A DNA stretch of 64,000 nt from positions 1-64,000 of the forward strand of contig NZ_PPEG02000008.1 of NCBI RefSeq assembly GCF_002899945.2. Reading direction: 5' to 3'. Under the pieces are notes generated by a model, which saw nothing but the letters and a program-made list of their open reading frames with translations, did not search any database and was not told the origin of the DNA. Shown piece after piece: positions 24,595 through 34,218 of the stretch (position 1 is its first letter; every line of letters begins with the position of its first letter). The DNA comes from Chryseobacterium viscerum (lineage in GTDB: Bacteria; Bacteroidota; Bacteroidia; Flavobacteriales; Weeksellaceae). The position numbers and the translations under genes were made by a program.

Positions 24595-25089
24595 ATGAAA
24601 ACAACAATATCAAACCTCGAAAAAAATACTCATACTATCTATATAATATGCAGAATATTAATTGGATTATTCTTTTGTATAGCAGGTTTTAACAAGCTTT
24701 TCCATCCTATTTTCCAAGGGTATATGTTCAATACCATCAGTACGATAGGATTTCCTTTTCCTCAGTTTACCGCCAACTTTACCGCTTTTTGTGAATGTAT
24801 ATTTGGCTTATTTTTAATGCTCGGTTTTTGGACAAGAATAAGCTCAGTATTTCTGATCATCATTATCCTTGTCGCGTTATTCACACATGATCTGAGTTCC
24901 ATTCCAAAAGAACTTATTCCCATCAAATCTGAAACCGGAGTGTATGAAATGGATCCTTTTACATGGCTAAGTTATTTTCTATATCTGCCTCAAACATTAT
25001 ATCTCTTGTTTCTGCTCCTGTTCTTATTTCAGGGGTGTACAGGATTCGGACTTGATACTTTTAGGAAAACAAAATCTAGAAATAGTTAA
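24595..25089 (+). CDS. DoxX-family membrane protein (second)
   Basis: The 164-aa protein has four hydrophobic helices and the DoxX signature ICRILIGLFFCIAGFNKLFHP, with CECIFGLFLMLGFWTRISSV in the middle. Between helices three and four there is a soluble insertion (DLSSIPKELIPIKSETGVYEMDPFT) not seen in the shorter DoxX protein at 23634. It probably follows the small Cys protein in one transcript, although a weak hairpin (24461-24497) lies between. The role is unknown beyond membrane location. Confidence 0.83.
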   Translation: MKTTISNLEKNTHTIYIICRILIGLFFCIAGFNKLFHPIFQGYMFNTISTIGFPFPQFTANFTAFCECIFGLFLMLGFWTRISSVFLIIIILVALFTHDLSSIPKELIPIKSETGVYEMDPFTWLSYFLYLPQTLYLLFLLLFLFQGCTGFGLDTFRKTKSRNS

Positions 25090-26000
25090 TGATGATAAAC
25101 AGCTCTCTTTTTGGGAGCTGTTTTTAGTATAGTTTTTAATGGGCAAATGATTAAAGATTTTGAAAGAAAAGGAAAATAAAAGCGCAAAGTTTAATGATTT
25201 ATCTCTTCATTAAAGTGAGCAAAGGCAGCGACAATGTCGCTGATGAAGCTTAGTGACTATGTATTTGCTTAGAAAGAATCAATATAATTGATTCCTCTCT
25301 TTTGCTTCCTTGAAATTTGGAAGTAAAAATTAAAATCTTTGCGTTTAAGATAATGCTGTATTCTTTCTTTTTGTGTTGGAAAGTTGCAAGGTTTTTCTAA
25401 ATTGTATGCACGATTTTTAAAGTGTAAGAAAATCAGAGATTTTTAATAAAACATGTGTTATAAATTTTCTCGCAGATAAAACAGATTACGCAGATTTTAT
25501 GTAAATATCTGCGTAATCTGCAAAATTAGCGTGAGATAAAAATAAACGATGCTGTATTCAATTTTATCGCAGATAAAATCCTTGCGCCTTAATATAATCC
25601 TTGTTTAATATCATTTTTGCGCCTTTGCGTATCCAAAACATTTTTATTAAAAAAAACGCAAAGTTTTAATGGTTTCAGATTTTTACTAAAAATGAGTAAT
25701 GATTGTGTCAACAGACTCTATCATTGATTTTTCCCTATGATACCTCAAAATAAAGTAAAACATTAAAATCTTTGCGTTAAAAATATGTATAAAGGCATAT
25801 AAAAAACGCATAAATCAACGATTTAAGCCTTTTAAAGGTGGCGACAATATCACTGATTAAGCTTTATGCATATGAATACGCTTAGGAAAAATCAATGCAA
25901 TTGATTCAAGCTTTGCACCCTTAAAATAATAAGAATTTATAAATTAAATCTTTGCGTTAAAAAAATACACTTTTTACGAAACTTGATTATAATTGGTTTA
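25090..26000. repeat. Non-coding region of about 900 bp built from dispersed repeats
   Basis: There is no credible gene here. Two diverged copies of a roughly 160-bp element (25181-25350 and 25804-25962) share GCGACAATRTCRCTGAT (starting 25228 and 25841), AATCAAT-AATTGATT and a final ATCTTTGCGTT. Between them a perfect 14-bp inverted repeat (25482-25495 with 25507-25520) is flanked by TCGCAGATAAAA direct repeats at about 25470 and 25567. The motif CTTTGCGTT or its complement recurs at least six times. These look like mobile or REP-like intergenic elements. Confidence 0.75.
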
Positions 26001-27518
26001 TTATGACAAAATTGATTTTGTTATGGTAACAAGACTCATCAGGATCACTACTATTCCTACCACAATAAACATTTTCTTCGTTGGAAGTTTTGAGGTAAGC
26101 ATTGCCGAAAAAGGAGCCGTAAAAACACCACCCAGCAAAAGCCCTAAAACAATATTCCAGTGATGAATACCGATGGTAAAAATGAAAGTTATGGCACTGG
26201 TAATGGTCAGTAAAAACTTGGCAACCGTCGAACTTCCCACTACATAACGGGGAATTCTTCCTTCTTTGATCAGTGTTCCGGTCACCAATGGTCCCCAACC
26301 GCCCCCTGCAAAAGAATCAATAAAACCACCTACCAATCCCAATACTCTGAGATTGGTTCTTCGTTTGGTTTTACCTTGCCCTGATTTTTTATCTTTAAAT
26401 GCATTTTTTAAGATGTTTATGCCTAAATACAGTGTGTAGCAGGCAATAATAGGTTTTACAATATGAGCATATTCTTCGCCATAATGAGACAGCGTTAATG
26501 CACCGATAACAGAGCCTACAATAGCCAGCGGGAACAAGATCCACACCATTTTTTTATTGACATTTCCCAGTTTATAATGACTGAAACTTCCGGCTGCCGT
26601 AGTAAAAGACTCCGCAGAGTGAATGCTTGCACTCACAACGGGTGGCGGGACATTTAGCAGTAAAAGAATTGTGGTACATATGACTCCATAGCCCATTCCC
26701 ATAGATCCAGCAACAATTTCTGCCATAAAACCGGCAAAAAGCATCCAGTAAAAGATATGACCGTCTTTATTCAGAAAATACTGAATATCAACAGAAAGAT
26801 TGAACTGGTACACCACAAGCCCGAATAATCCAAAAAGAAGCAAAACTCCAATAATGGCAAGGTAAATATTAGCTTTTCTCTGAGCGATTTTGGTAATATT
26901 GATCAGTTTTTCAATTTCCATATCCGGTTTTGAAGAAGCTTTTCCGTCAGACAGATATTCTGTAGTAATTTTGTTGAGCTCTTTCACTTTATAATTGAAA
27001 TCTCCGGTGAGCTGATTACGAATATTCTGCATATTGTCCAATACATGATCCATTTCATCTGGAATAACTTCTGTAAAGGTTTCTCTTAATCTTTTAGCAA
27101 TGGTCGGGGACTTTCCGTTGGTGGAAATGGCAATTTTGAGACTTCCCTTTTTGACAATGGAACCTAAATAAAAATCGCACAGATCCGGCTTATCTGCAAT
27201 ATTGACCAGTACGTTTTTTTTCTGGGCTTTTTCCCTGATTTCCCCAGCAAGTTCAATATCATTTACCGCAATGATGGCAAGATCCGCATCATTAAAATCA
27301 AGATCATCATAGGCTCTCTCATGCAGGATTATATTGGAAAACTGACTTTGTAAGGTTTTGACCTCAGGGATAATTTCTTTAGCTACCAGCTTGATGGACG
27401 TTTCCGGTGAATTGCCCAGTACAGATTCCAGCTTTTCAAGAGCAACCTTGCCACCACCGATGATCAGCAGTGACAGGTTTTCAAGTTTTAAGAATATGGG
27501 GTATAGTGAATTGCTCAT
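26001..27518 (-). CDS. Fusion of siroheme synthase (Met8/CysG-N type) and TSUP-family anion transporter
   Basis: Residues 1 to about 190 form a precorrin-2 dehydrogenase/sirohydrochlorin ferrochelatase domain with the NAD-binding LLIIGGGKVALEKLESVL, IADKPDLCDFYLGSIV and ISTNGKSPTIAKRLRE. From about residue 220 on there are eight hydrophobic segments typical of the TauE/SafE/TSUP family (AGFMAEIVAGSMGMGYGV and VGGFIDSFAGGGWGPLVTG repeats). One polypeptide would make siroheme for sulfite reductase and move sulfite, sulfate or a related anion. The gene is 5 bp downstream of the TonB receptor at the end of the sulfur cluster, and supplies the siroheme step missing from the separate CobA. Confidence 0.88.
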   Translation of the reverse strand: MSNSLYPIFLKLENLSLLIIGGGKVALEKLESVLGNSPETSIKLVAKEIIPEVKTLQSQFSNIILHERAYDDLDFNDADLAIIAVNDIELAGEIREKAQKKNVLVNIADKPDLCDFYLGSIVKKGSLKIAISTNGKSPTIAKRLRETFTEVIPDEMDHVLDNMQNIRNQLTGDFNYKVKELNKITTEYLSDGKASSKPDMEIEKLINITKIAQRKANIYLAIIGVLLLFGLFGLVVYQFNLSVDIQYFLNKDGHIFYWMLFAGFMAEIVAGSMGMGYGVICTTILLLLNVPPPVVSASIHSAESFTTAAGSFSHYKLGNVNKKMVWILFPLAIVGSVIGALTLSHYGEEYAHIVKPIIACYTLYLGINILKNAFKDKKSGQGKTKRRTNLRVLGLVGGFIDSFAGGGWGPLVTGTLIKEGRIPRYVVGSSTVAKFLLTITSAITFIFTIGIHHWNIVLGLLLGGVFTAPFSAMLTSKLPTKKMFIVVGIVVILMSLVTITKSILS

Positions 27519-27523
27519 CTTGA

Positions 27524-30400
27524 TTACAGTTTTAAGTCATACGTAAAAGCGAGATAATACAGTCCTCCGATTTCAGGACCAGCTGCATACTGGAAATAAC
27601 GGCGGTTCAGTAAATTGGTTGCCCCAATTTTAATATTCGCACGGATTTCAGGAAGCTTCCATGTAGCCTGCGCATCAATCGTATAATAAGCCGGAATGGC
27701 TCCTGATGCTAAAGGACTTTCCCACATAAAGCCACTCTGCCATCTTGCAACAAGCGTAAACCCTATATTTTTAACAATTTCTCTGTTTCCTACACTTACA
27801 TTCACCATCCATTTTGGGGTGTTGAAAGCGGTAATAAACAGGTCTGAAGAATTGTTGGAAGCAAGATCATTATAAGAAACATTGGTATTGACATTGTAAT
27901 TTCCTGTAATATTATAACGAACCCCTAAAGACGTTCCGTAGCTTTTGTAAGTATTGTTGCTGTTCGTATAAACCCTGTAACGGTCCTGTTTGCTTCTATC
28001 AAGCATTGCAAGAACAGCGGTATTGCTTCCTACCTGGCTGTTTTTTGGAACTGCCACTTCTACCTGTCCAAGAAATCCTTCGTAAATATTGTAATAGAAA
28101 TCCCAATCCAGCACCAGTTTATTATTGAAAAAAGTAGACTTATATCCTACTTCAAACGAATTGATTTTTTCCGGTTGTAATTTTTGCAGATTGGCTACAG
28201 TTAAAAGCTGTTTGTTGTCCTGTGCTGCTTGAGCCTGGGTTTTTCCTCCATCTACATCTGCATTTACTGCTGAAGTGAATTTATCAATGGAAGCTAATGT
28301 GTAGGAATTCTCCAGATAACCCAATCCGTCATTTACTTTTGAAAGGCCGCCCACTCTTCTTACATTTCCGTTATTTACGAACGAAAGTGCTTCAAACAAG
28401 GATGGAAAACGATATCCATTCTGGAAAGAAGCTCTGAAATTATGTTCTTTAACCGGAGAATAGACCACACTTATTCTCGGATTCAATTTGGCTTCAAATT
28501 CCGGGTTCCTATCGATCCGTAAGGCAGCGTTGATTTTTAATTTATCATCAAAGAAAAGCTTGGTAATCTGTGCAAAAACTCCATATTTCTGATAGATAAC
28601 ATCTTTTCCGAAGGTGCCGTTGGCTAAAGGAATGTTTCTTTCATTCACCGGACGGTCGAAATCAACAAAATTGTTTCCATCCGGAGTAATGCTGTACAAA
28701 CGGTAATCTACACCAGCGAGAAGGTTGAATATTTTCACAAATCTGCTGAAATCGTAGGTAAGTTCGCCCTGATAAAAGCGAGATTTCTGTTCAAGTTTTG
28801 CCCCTCCTGTTGCCGGAGCTCCTGCTACTCCTCCATTGGCCGAATCCCAGTTGTTGATTCCGATGATGGTGTTTTTCAACTGTTCGAAGGCTGCAGTTCC
28901 CGGTACGACTCTGTTTTTATCTGCCTGTTGGCGAGCAAGAATAAAAGCGTCATTAAGATTAGCTCCTGCATTCAGATTATTCTGAAGAGCCGTTTGGAAT
29001 ATATTTCTCCAGTTGGTATTGGAAAGATTGGTGAGATCAAGATTATCTGCCAAAGGTTTCAGATTATAAGAATCTCCTGTATTTTCTATCGATACATAAG
29101 CCCTGAAAGTAAGTTCCTTTCCTGTCAGTTCTATTTTATGGTTCTGAACAGTAGCATTCTGCAAACGGATTTTATTTCCTCTCTGGAAAGTTCCATCCAG
29201 TAGACCATAGCGGTATACGTAAGATGTTCTCCACTGATCCCCAAAACGGTAGTATAACCCTGCATCGAACTTAATGTTTTTTACATCCGGACTTACAAGA
29301 TCTTTTTCCAGATATCCCGTTCTTGAAACGTTGAATGTAGTTGGTTTCCCATTGTAATCCACTTTTACGGCTACACGGTTATTTCTTTCATCACCGTATT
29401 TATTCCAAAGGTCTTCAGCCGGATTATTGGCAAGAGCAAAATTAGGATTAGCAGTGATTAATGATCCGGGATTCTGATCGGTCAGATTGTTGGAGATCCA
29501 GTCTGTTCCGCTGAAATAAGAGGCATTGACTTTTACCGCAAAGTTTTTATTGATCACTTTTGCAAAACGGATGGCACTTTCTCCGAGAGAACTTATTTTA
29601 TGATTGACATTGTCTACATGATTCACCCCGCCACGGAAATAAAGGCTTATTCCTTCAGAAGTAAACGGATCTTTGGTCTGTAAACTTGCCAATCCGTTGA
29701 TGGCATTCATTCCGTACAATGCTGAAGCGGCTCCGGGAGTGACTTCCATAGATTGGATGTCGAGTTCTGTAGGACCTATTGCATTTCCCAATGGTACTCC
29801 CAACGTTGCCGATTGTACATCTACTCCGTCTACCAGCTGCATGAATCGGAAATTATTAGGCGAATTGAAACCTCTGGAATTAGGGATTTTCAACGTAAGA
29901 CTTGATGTTAAAAGCTGTAACCCCTTTACATTTTCCAATGTTTCATAGAATGAGGCTGCAGGACTTTCCCTGATGGTTTTAATATCAATTTTTTCAATGG
30001 CTATCGGTGATCTTAATATCTTTTCCGGAACTCTGGATGCTGAGATCACGACATCATCAATAATCGTATTTTGTGGGTTTAACCCTATCGTTATTTTGTT
30101 GGAAGGTGAAAGGATCTCAACAGTTTGACCGGTAAAACCATCTTTCTGAATCACCACCCGGAATGGAATGGTAACCCTTGTTCTAAGCTTAAAGTTACCC
30201 AGCTGATCCGTTAATGCGGTATCCTGTGTATTTTCGATCTGTACTTTTACAGAGTCGAGACCTTTGCGTGTTCCTGTATTTTTGATGCTTCCGCTAAGCT
30301 CTATAAGCTGCTGCTGTGCTTCTGCCAGGTTAAAAAATAGAAATGTGAATGCGATAATGCCTGCTTTAGGTAGAATATTTCTCTGCTTTTTGTTTTTCAT
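27524..30400 (-). CDS. TonB-dependent outer-membrane receptor in the sulfur cluster
   Basis: The 958-aa receptor has a signal peptide (about residues 1-28), then a carboxypeptidase-regulatory-like domain (IELSGSIKNTGTRKGLDSVKV), a plug domain (VVISASRVPEKIL...VDGVDVQSATLGVP...GAASALYGMNAINGL), and a long beta-barrel ending YLAFTYDLKL. It takes up a ligand across the outer membrane using TonB energy. No SusD partner is present. Tight linkage to the transporter fusion and nearness to the cys genes suggest a sulfur-containing substrate, such as a sulfonate, sulfate ester or sulfur chelate. The substrate is inference. Confidence 0.88.
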   Translation of the reverse strand: MKNKKQRNILPKAGIIAFTFLFFNLAEAQQQLIELSGSIKNTGTRKGLDSVKVQIENTQDTALTDQLGNFKLRTRVTIPFRVVIQKDGFTGQTVEILSPSNKITIGLNPQNTIIDDVVISASRVPEKILRSPIAIEKIDIKTIRESPAASFYETLENVKGLQLLTSSLTLKIPNSRGFNSPNNFRFMQLVDGVDVQSATLGVPLGNAIGPTELDIQSMEVTPGAASALYGMNAINGLASLQTKDPFTSEGISLYFRGGVNHVDNVNHKISSLGESAIRFAKVINKNFAVKVNASYFSGTDWISNNLTDQNPGSLITANPNFALANNPAEDLWNKYGDERNNRVAVKVDYNGKPTTFNVSRTGYLEKDLVSPDVKNIKFDAGLYYRFGDQWRTSYVYRYGLLDGTFQRGNKIRLQNATVQNHKIELTGKELTFRAYVSIENTGDSYNLKPLADNLDLTNLSNTNWRNIFQTALQNNLNAGANLNDAFILARQQADKNRVVPGTAAFEQLKNTIIGINNWDSANGGVAGAPATGGAKLEQKSRFYQGELTYDFSRFVKIFNLLAGVDYRLYSITPDGNNFVDFDRPVNERNIPLANGTFGKDVIYQKYGVFAQITKLFFDDKLKINAALRIDRNPEFEAKLNPRISVVYSPVKEHNFRASFQNGYRFPSLFEALSFVNNGNVRRVGGLSKVNDGLGYLENSYTLASIDKFTSAVNADVDGGKTQAQAAQDNKQLLTVANLQKLQPEKINSFEVGYKSTFFNNKLVLDWDFYYNIYEGFLGQVEVAVPKNSQVGSNTAVLAMLDRSKQDRYRVYTNSNNTYKSYGTSLGVRYNITGNYNVNTNVSYNDLASNNSSDLFITAFNTPKWMVNVSVGNREIVKNIGFTLVARWQSGFMWESPLASGAIPAYYTIDAQATWKLPEIRANIKIGATNLLNRRYFQYAAGPEIGGLYYLAFTYDLKL

Positions 30401-30786
30401 TTTTTCTTCATTTTTTAGGTTGAGAATGAAGCTGTCTGAACTTTTTATCTTGATTATTTTTTACCACAAAAGGCACAAAAGTTTTTATTTTGAAACACTT
30501 TAGTCTACTTAAGTAAGTTTAAAATGATGCCGCAGAAAAGCTCACATTAGATGAAAATCAAAGATTTTCACAAAACTTAAGTGTACTTATTATGCACAAA
30601 GTTTGGCTCTTAAAAAACTTAAGTGTTTATAATCTTTTGTGACTTTTGTAGTTTGATTGAAAAGTTGAAACAGCTTTGATTGTATTGTTACTTGAGAATC
30701 AACAACACATACACATTCGTCTGCCTAAAAGAAGAGGTTTAGTTTTTTTGTTTTTTTTCAGATCATAATGAAAATTAGCCATATAA
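30401..30786. repeat. Intergenic repeats between cysI and the TonB receptor
   Basis: The 386-bp gap has no gene. It contains three copies of an ACTTAAGT-centred motif (near 30507, 30578 and 30619), joined by stretches such as TGCACAAAG and CTTTTGTGAC. Related sequence occurs at 40380-40520. I found no clear TTG/TAnnTTTG promoter for the receptor in it, so whether the receptor is read from the cys promoter is open. Confidence 0.6.
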
Positions 30787-32463
30787 TTAATTTAAGGTGT
30801 GTAAGTAACGGTATGAAAAATCGCCAAATGTTTCTTCTGTAAGCCTTTTCTGTACATAAATCCCGAAAAGTTCATCCAGAGTGGTAAGAATGTCTTTCTC
30901 ACCAATATTTTCTTTAAATTTTGTATTCAGTCGCATTCCTAAACGGTCTCCTCCGATGTGAAGATTATATTTGCCATATGCTGTCCCCACAAATCCTATT
31001 TCAGCATTGGGAGATCTTCCGCAGCCGTTAGGACAGCCCGTCATACGGATGGTAATATCTTCTTCCAGCAGACCATATTTTTCAAGAATAGGTTCTATTT
31101 TGGTCACCAAGGATGGCAGATAACGCTGCGCTTCTGCTAAAGCCAGTGAACACGTGTTCAAAGCCACGCAGGCAACAGAGTTTTTACGCAGGGCACTTGC
31201 TCCATTGGTATACTCTGAAATTCCATGTTCTTTTAAAATATGTTCAATTTCAGGTTTATCTTTCTCCTCAATATCAGCCAGAATAAGGTTCTGATTACAG
31301 GTAAAACGGAAATTAGCTTTGCCGATTTGTGCGATTTTTAATAACCCTGATTTTAAAGGATATTCTGACGTGTTAAGAATTCTTCCGTGCTCTACAAATA
31401 CGGTATAAAACCATTTTCCTTCATGATTCTGAACCCAGCCATAGCGGTCTTTTCTCTGTTCAAACTTAAATTCTCTGGCAGGTTCAAAGTTGAATCCTGT
31501 TCTTTTTTCTACTTCAGCTCTGTATTGATCAATACCCAATTTATCAATGGTGTATTTTAATCTTGATAATTTTCGGTCGCTTCTGTTTCCGAAGTCTCTT
31601 TGAACCGTGATGATTTCGTAGACAGCCTTCAAAACTTTTTCTTCTGTATCTACAAATCCAAGAATAGAAGCAAGACGGGCATAAGTGGCTTCATTTCCAT
31701 GCGTGGCTCCCAATCCTCCTCCGGCAGCGATATTGTAGCCAACGATTGTATTATTTTCGATAATAGCAATTAAGGCAATATCATTGATAAATACATCTAC
31801 ATCATTATTGGGTGGAACGGCAATTCCTATTTTCAGCTTTCTGGGAAGATATCTGTCCTGATACAATGGATCTTCTTCAGCTTTTCGGTCTACCAGAAGT
31901 TCATCATCAATCCAGATGTCGTAATAGGATTTGGTTTTGGGAAGACACATTTCACTGATTTTTCCAGCGAGTTCATAAGCTTCCTTGTGCAAAGGTGATT
32001 CCGAAGGATTCGCAGTACAGGTTACATTTCTATTGACATCTCCACAAGCCGCAATAGAATCCAGATGCTGAAGATTGAAACTCTGAATGGTGGGTCTTAA
32101 ATGAGATTTTAAAATACCATGCAGCTGAATCGTTTGTCTTGTCGTTACTTTAATGGTTCCTGTGGAATGATCTTCAGCAGTTTCATTCAATCCTACCCAT
32201 TGTTCCGGAGTTAAAAAGCCACCGGGAAGCCTTAATCTGATCATATAAGAATACAGCCATTCCAGTTTTTTGGAGACACGCTCTTCCCTTCGGTCTCTGT
32301 CGTCCTGTTGGTACATTCCATGAAATTTGATGACCGTTTGATCATCTTCCCTTATGGCTCCGGTAATCGTATCAGCAAGGCTCTCTTTTAAAGATCCTCT
32401 GAGCCCGTTACTGCTGGTTTTAATCCTTTCTACCGGTGAAAGGTTTTCTTTATCGTTGTTCAT
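30787..32463 (-). CDS. cysI: Assimilatory sulfite reductase, hemoprotein (beta) subunit
   Basis: The 558-aa enzyme reduces sulfite to sulfide with six electrons at a coupled siroheme-[4Fe-4S] centre. The four cluster/siroheme ligands are C432, C438, C477 and C481 (CVALNTC and TGCPNGCGR). The substrate-side basic residues sit in the two ferredoxin-like half-domains (KVTTRQTIQLHGI, ACGDVNRNVTC). It lies 36 bp downstream of cysJ, so electrons come from NADPH through the flavoprotein. Siroheme is supplied by CobA and the Met8-TSUP fusion encoded in the same cluster. Confidence 0.95.
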   Translation of the reverse strand: MNNDKENLSPVERIKTSSNGLRGSLKESLADTITGAIREDDQTVIKFHGMYQQDDRDRREERVSKKLEWLYSYMIRLRLPGGFLTPEQWVGLNETAEDHSTGTIKVTTRQTIQLHGILKSHLRPTIQSFNLQHLDSIAACGDVNRNVTCTANPSESPLHKEAYELAGKISEMCLPKTKSYYDIWIDDELLVDRKAEEDPLYQDRYLPRKLKIGIAVPPNNDVDVFINDIALIAIIENNTIVGYNIAAGGGLGATHGNEATYARLASILGFVDTEEKVLKAVYEIITVQRDFGNRSDRKLSRLKYTIDKLGIDQYRAEVEKRTGFNFEPAREFKFEQRKDRYGWVQNHEGKWFYTVFVEHGRILNTSEYPLKSGLLKIAQIGKANFRFTCNQNLILADIEEKDKPEIEHILKEHGISEYTNGASALRKNSVACVALNTCSLALAEAQRYLPSLVTKIEPILEKYGLLEEDITIRMTGCPNGCGRSPNAEIGFVGTAYGKYNLHIGGDRLGMRLNTKFKENIGEKDILTTLDELFGIYVQKRLTEETFGDFSYRYLHTLN

Positions 32464-32499
32464 AACTGTTTCCTTTAATTCTTACGAGTACTTCTTTTT

Positions 32500-34218
32500 T
32501 TAATACACATCTTTAGCATATCTGCCGCTCAGCTCCATATCTTCCAGATAAAGTACAGCGTCTTCTTTGCTGCGCTTTCCTTCATTTTGGATAATTGTGA
32601 GAAGCTTTTGTTCTACGTCGTAGGCCATTGGTTCTTTGGCTCCGCATACATACACAGAGGCTCCACCTTCCAGCCAGTAAAATATTTCCTGAGCTTTTTG
32701 TTCCAGTCTGTGCTGAACATATACTTTCTCGGCTGTATCTCTTGAAAAAGCAAGGTCTAAATGTGTCAGACTGCCTGTTTTAAGAAAATCCTGAAGTTCG
32801 GCCTGATAAAGGAAGTCTGATATGAAGTTTCTGTCTCCGAAGAACAGCCAGTTTCTGCCTTCTGCCCCTGTGGCATCACGTTCCCAAAGGAATGATCTGA
32901 AAGGAGCTATTCCCGTTCCCGGTCCAATCATGATGATATCTTTATCTGCTTCCGGCAATTTGAAGTGTCCTGCACCTTGAATATAAAATTCCACCTCTTC
33001 TCCTTCTTTGAATTCACTCAGAAAACCACTGCATAATCCGTTGTGTTTCTGATGATCAATAAGGAATTCTGATTTCGCAACCGTAATATGAATTTCCGTA
33101 TCACCATGGGCTTCCAGAGAGGAAGAAATTGAATACAGACGAGGAGCCTGGGCGGTTAATATCTGTATGATTTCTTCAAATTCATCTGCATTTTTCACGG
33201 GATAAATTCTAAGCAGATCAAGAAGGCTTAATCTTACTTCCGGAATGGAATGTCCTGTTATTTTTGCATACTGAGCAACCACAGATTTAAGCAGATAACT
33301 GATGTTAAGATGCTTATACAGTAGTTCTTCTACTTTATCTGTAATTTTTGTTGTTTCTATCTGTTTTTGAGGATCAATTCCTGTCAGGGTAATAATTTCA
33401 TGTACAACTTCTTTCGAGTTGAACGGAATCACTCCCAAAGATGCACCGGGCTGATATGCAAGTGCTTCTTCTGTTTCAATTTCAATGTGATAGGTTTCTT
33501 TTTCAGAGGTAATATCGTTCAGATTAATGATGGCTGAAACTTTTCCTTTGTATTTCTTCCTTCCGGTAGAAACCTTTGGAACTGAAACATTTTTTGTACT
33601 CTGACCAGCATTTTTATTGACGGTTTCAAATACATGCTCTATCCAATGAGAAGCTTCCTGTTCATAATCAATATCACATTTTTTTAACGGAATGATGCGC
33701 TGAGCTCCCAATATTTCGAAACGTGAATCTACATCTTCTCCGGTTTGGCAGAACAGAGGATAACTGCTGTCTCCTAATGCCAGCACTCCAAATTTGAGTC
33801 CGCTGAGATTAATTTCATTTTCATAGATATAATCGTAGAATTTTTTGGCAAGAGCTGGTGGTTCGCCTTCTCCCTGAGTACTGATGACTACAAAAAAGAA
33901 CTCTTCTTTAGCCAAATCTTTGGGTTTGTATTGGGAAAGGTCAGCCAGTTTTACCTGGATACCCTTTTTCTTGATAATTCCGGCAAGTGTTGTTGCTAAT
34001 TTTTTACTGTTTCCTGTTTCTGTACCATAAGCCAGCGTTATTTTCTTTACGGCATTCTGGACAATAGTATTTGTCTCTTGTGGAGGCAAAACGGCTGTAA
34101 ATGACGATCCTCCGGCAATACCGGCAAGATACCCGCTAGCCCAGATGGCTTCGTCTCTGGAGAGGTCTCCGGATATTTGTTTTAATACATTTAATTTAGT
34201 TTCAGACAGCATATTCAA
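32500..34218 (-). CDS. cysJ: Sulfite reductase flavoprotein (alpha) subunit
   Basis: The 572-aa diflavin reductase has an FMN flavodoxin domain (about residues 55-200; TLAYGTETGNSKKLA, VVISTQGEGEPP). An FAD-binding domain follows (PRLYSISSSLEAHG, GLCSGFLSEF), then a C-terminal NADPH site (MIGPGTGIAPFRSFLWER, LFFGDRN, YVCGAKEPM). It ends in DVY as is usual for CysJ, and passes electrons from NADPH to CysI. Its start overlaps the end of cobA by 17 bp, indicating translational coupling. Confidence 0.95.
   Translation of the reverse strand: MNMLSETKLNVLKQISGDLSRDEAIWASGYLAGIAGGSSFTAVLPPQETNTIVQNAVKKITLAYGTETGNSKKLATTLAGIIKKKGIQVKLADLSQYKPKDLAKEEFFFVVISTQGEGEPPALAKKFYDYIYENEINLSGLKFGVLALGDSSYPLFCQTGEDVDSRFEILGAQRIIPLKKCDIDYEQEASHWIEHVFETVNKNAGQSTKNVSVPKVSTGRKKYKGKVSAIINLNDITSEKETYHIEIETEEALAYQPGASLGVIPFNSKEVVHEIITLTGIDPQKQIETTKITDKVEELLYKHLNISYLLKSVVAQYAKITGHSIPEVRLSLLDLLRIYPVKNADEFEEIIQILTAQAPRLYSISSSLEAHGDTEIHITVAKSEFLIDHQKHNGLCSGFLSEFKEGEEVEFYIQGAGHFKLPEADKDIIMIGPGTGIAPFRSFLWERDATGAEGRNWLFFGDRNFISDFLYQAELQDFLKTGSLTHLDLAFSRDTAEKVYVQHRLEQKAQEIFYWLEGGASVYVCGAKEPMAYDVEQKLLTIIQNEGKRSKEDAVLYLEDMELSGRYAKDVY

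Noticed and set aside
25090..26000. CRISPR array
   Set aside because: The repeats are few, diverged, of unequal spacing and without uniform spacers; no cas gene is in the window.
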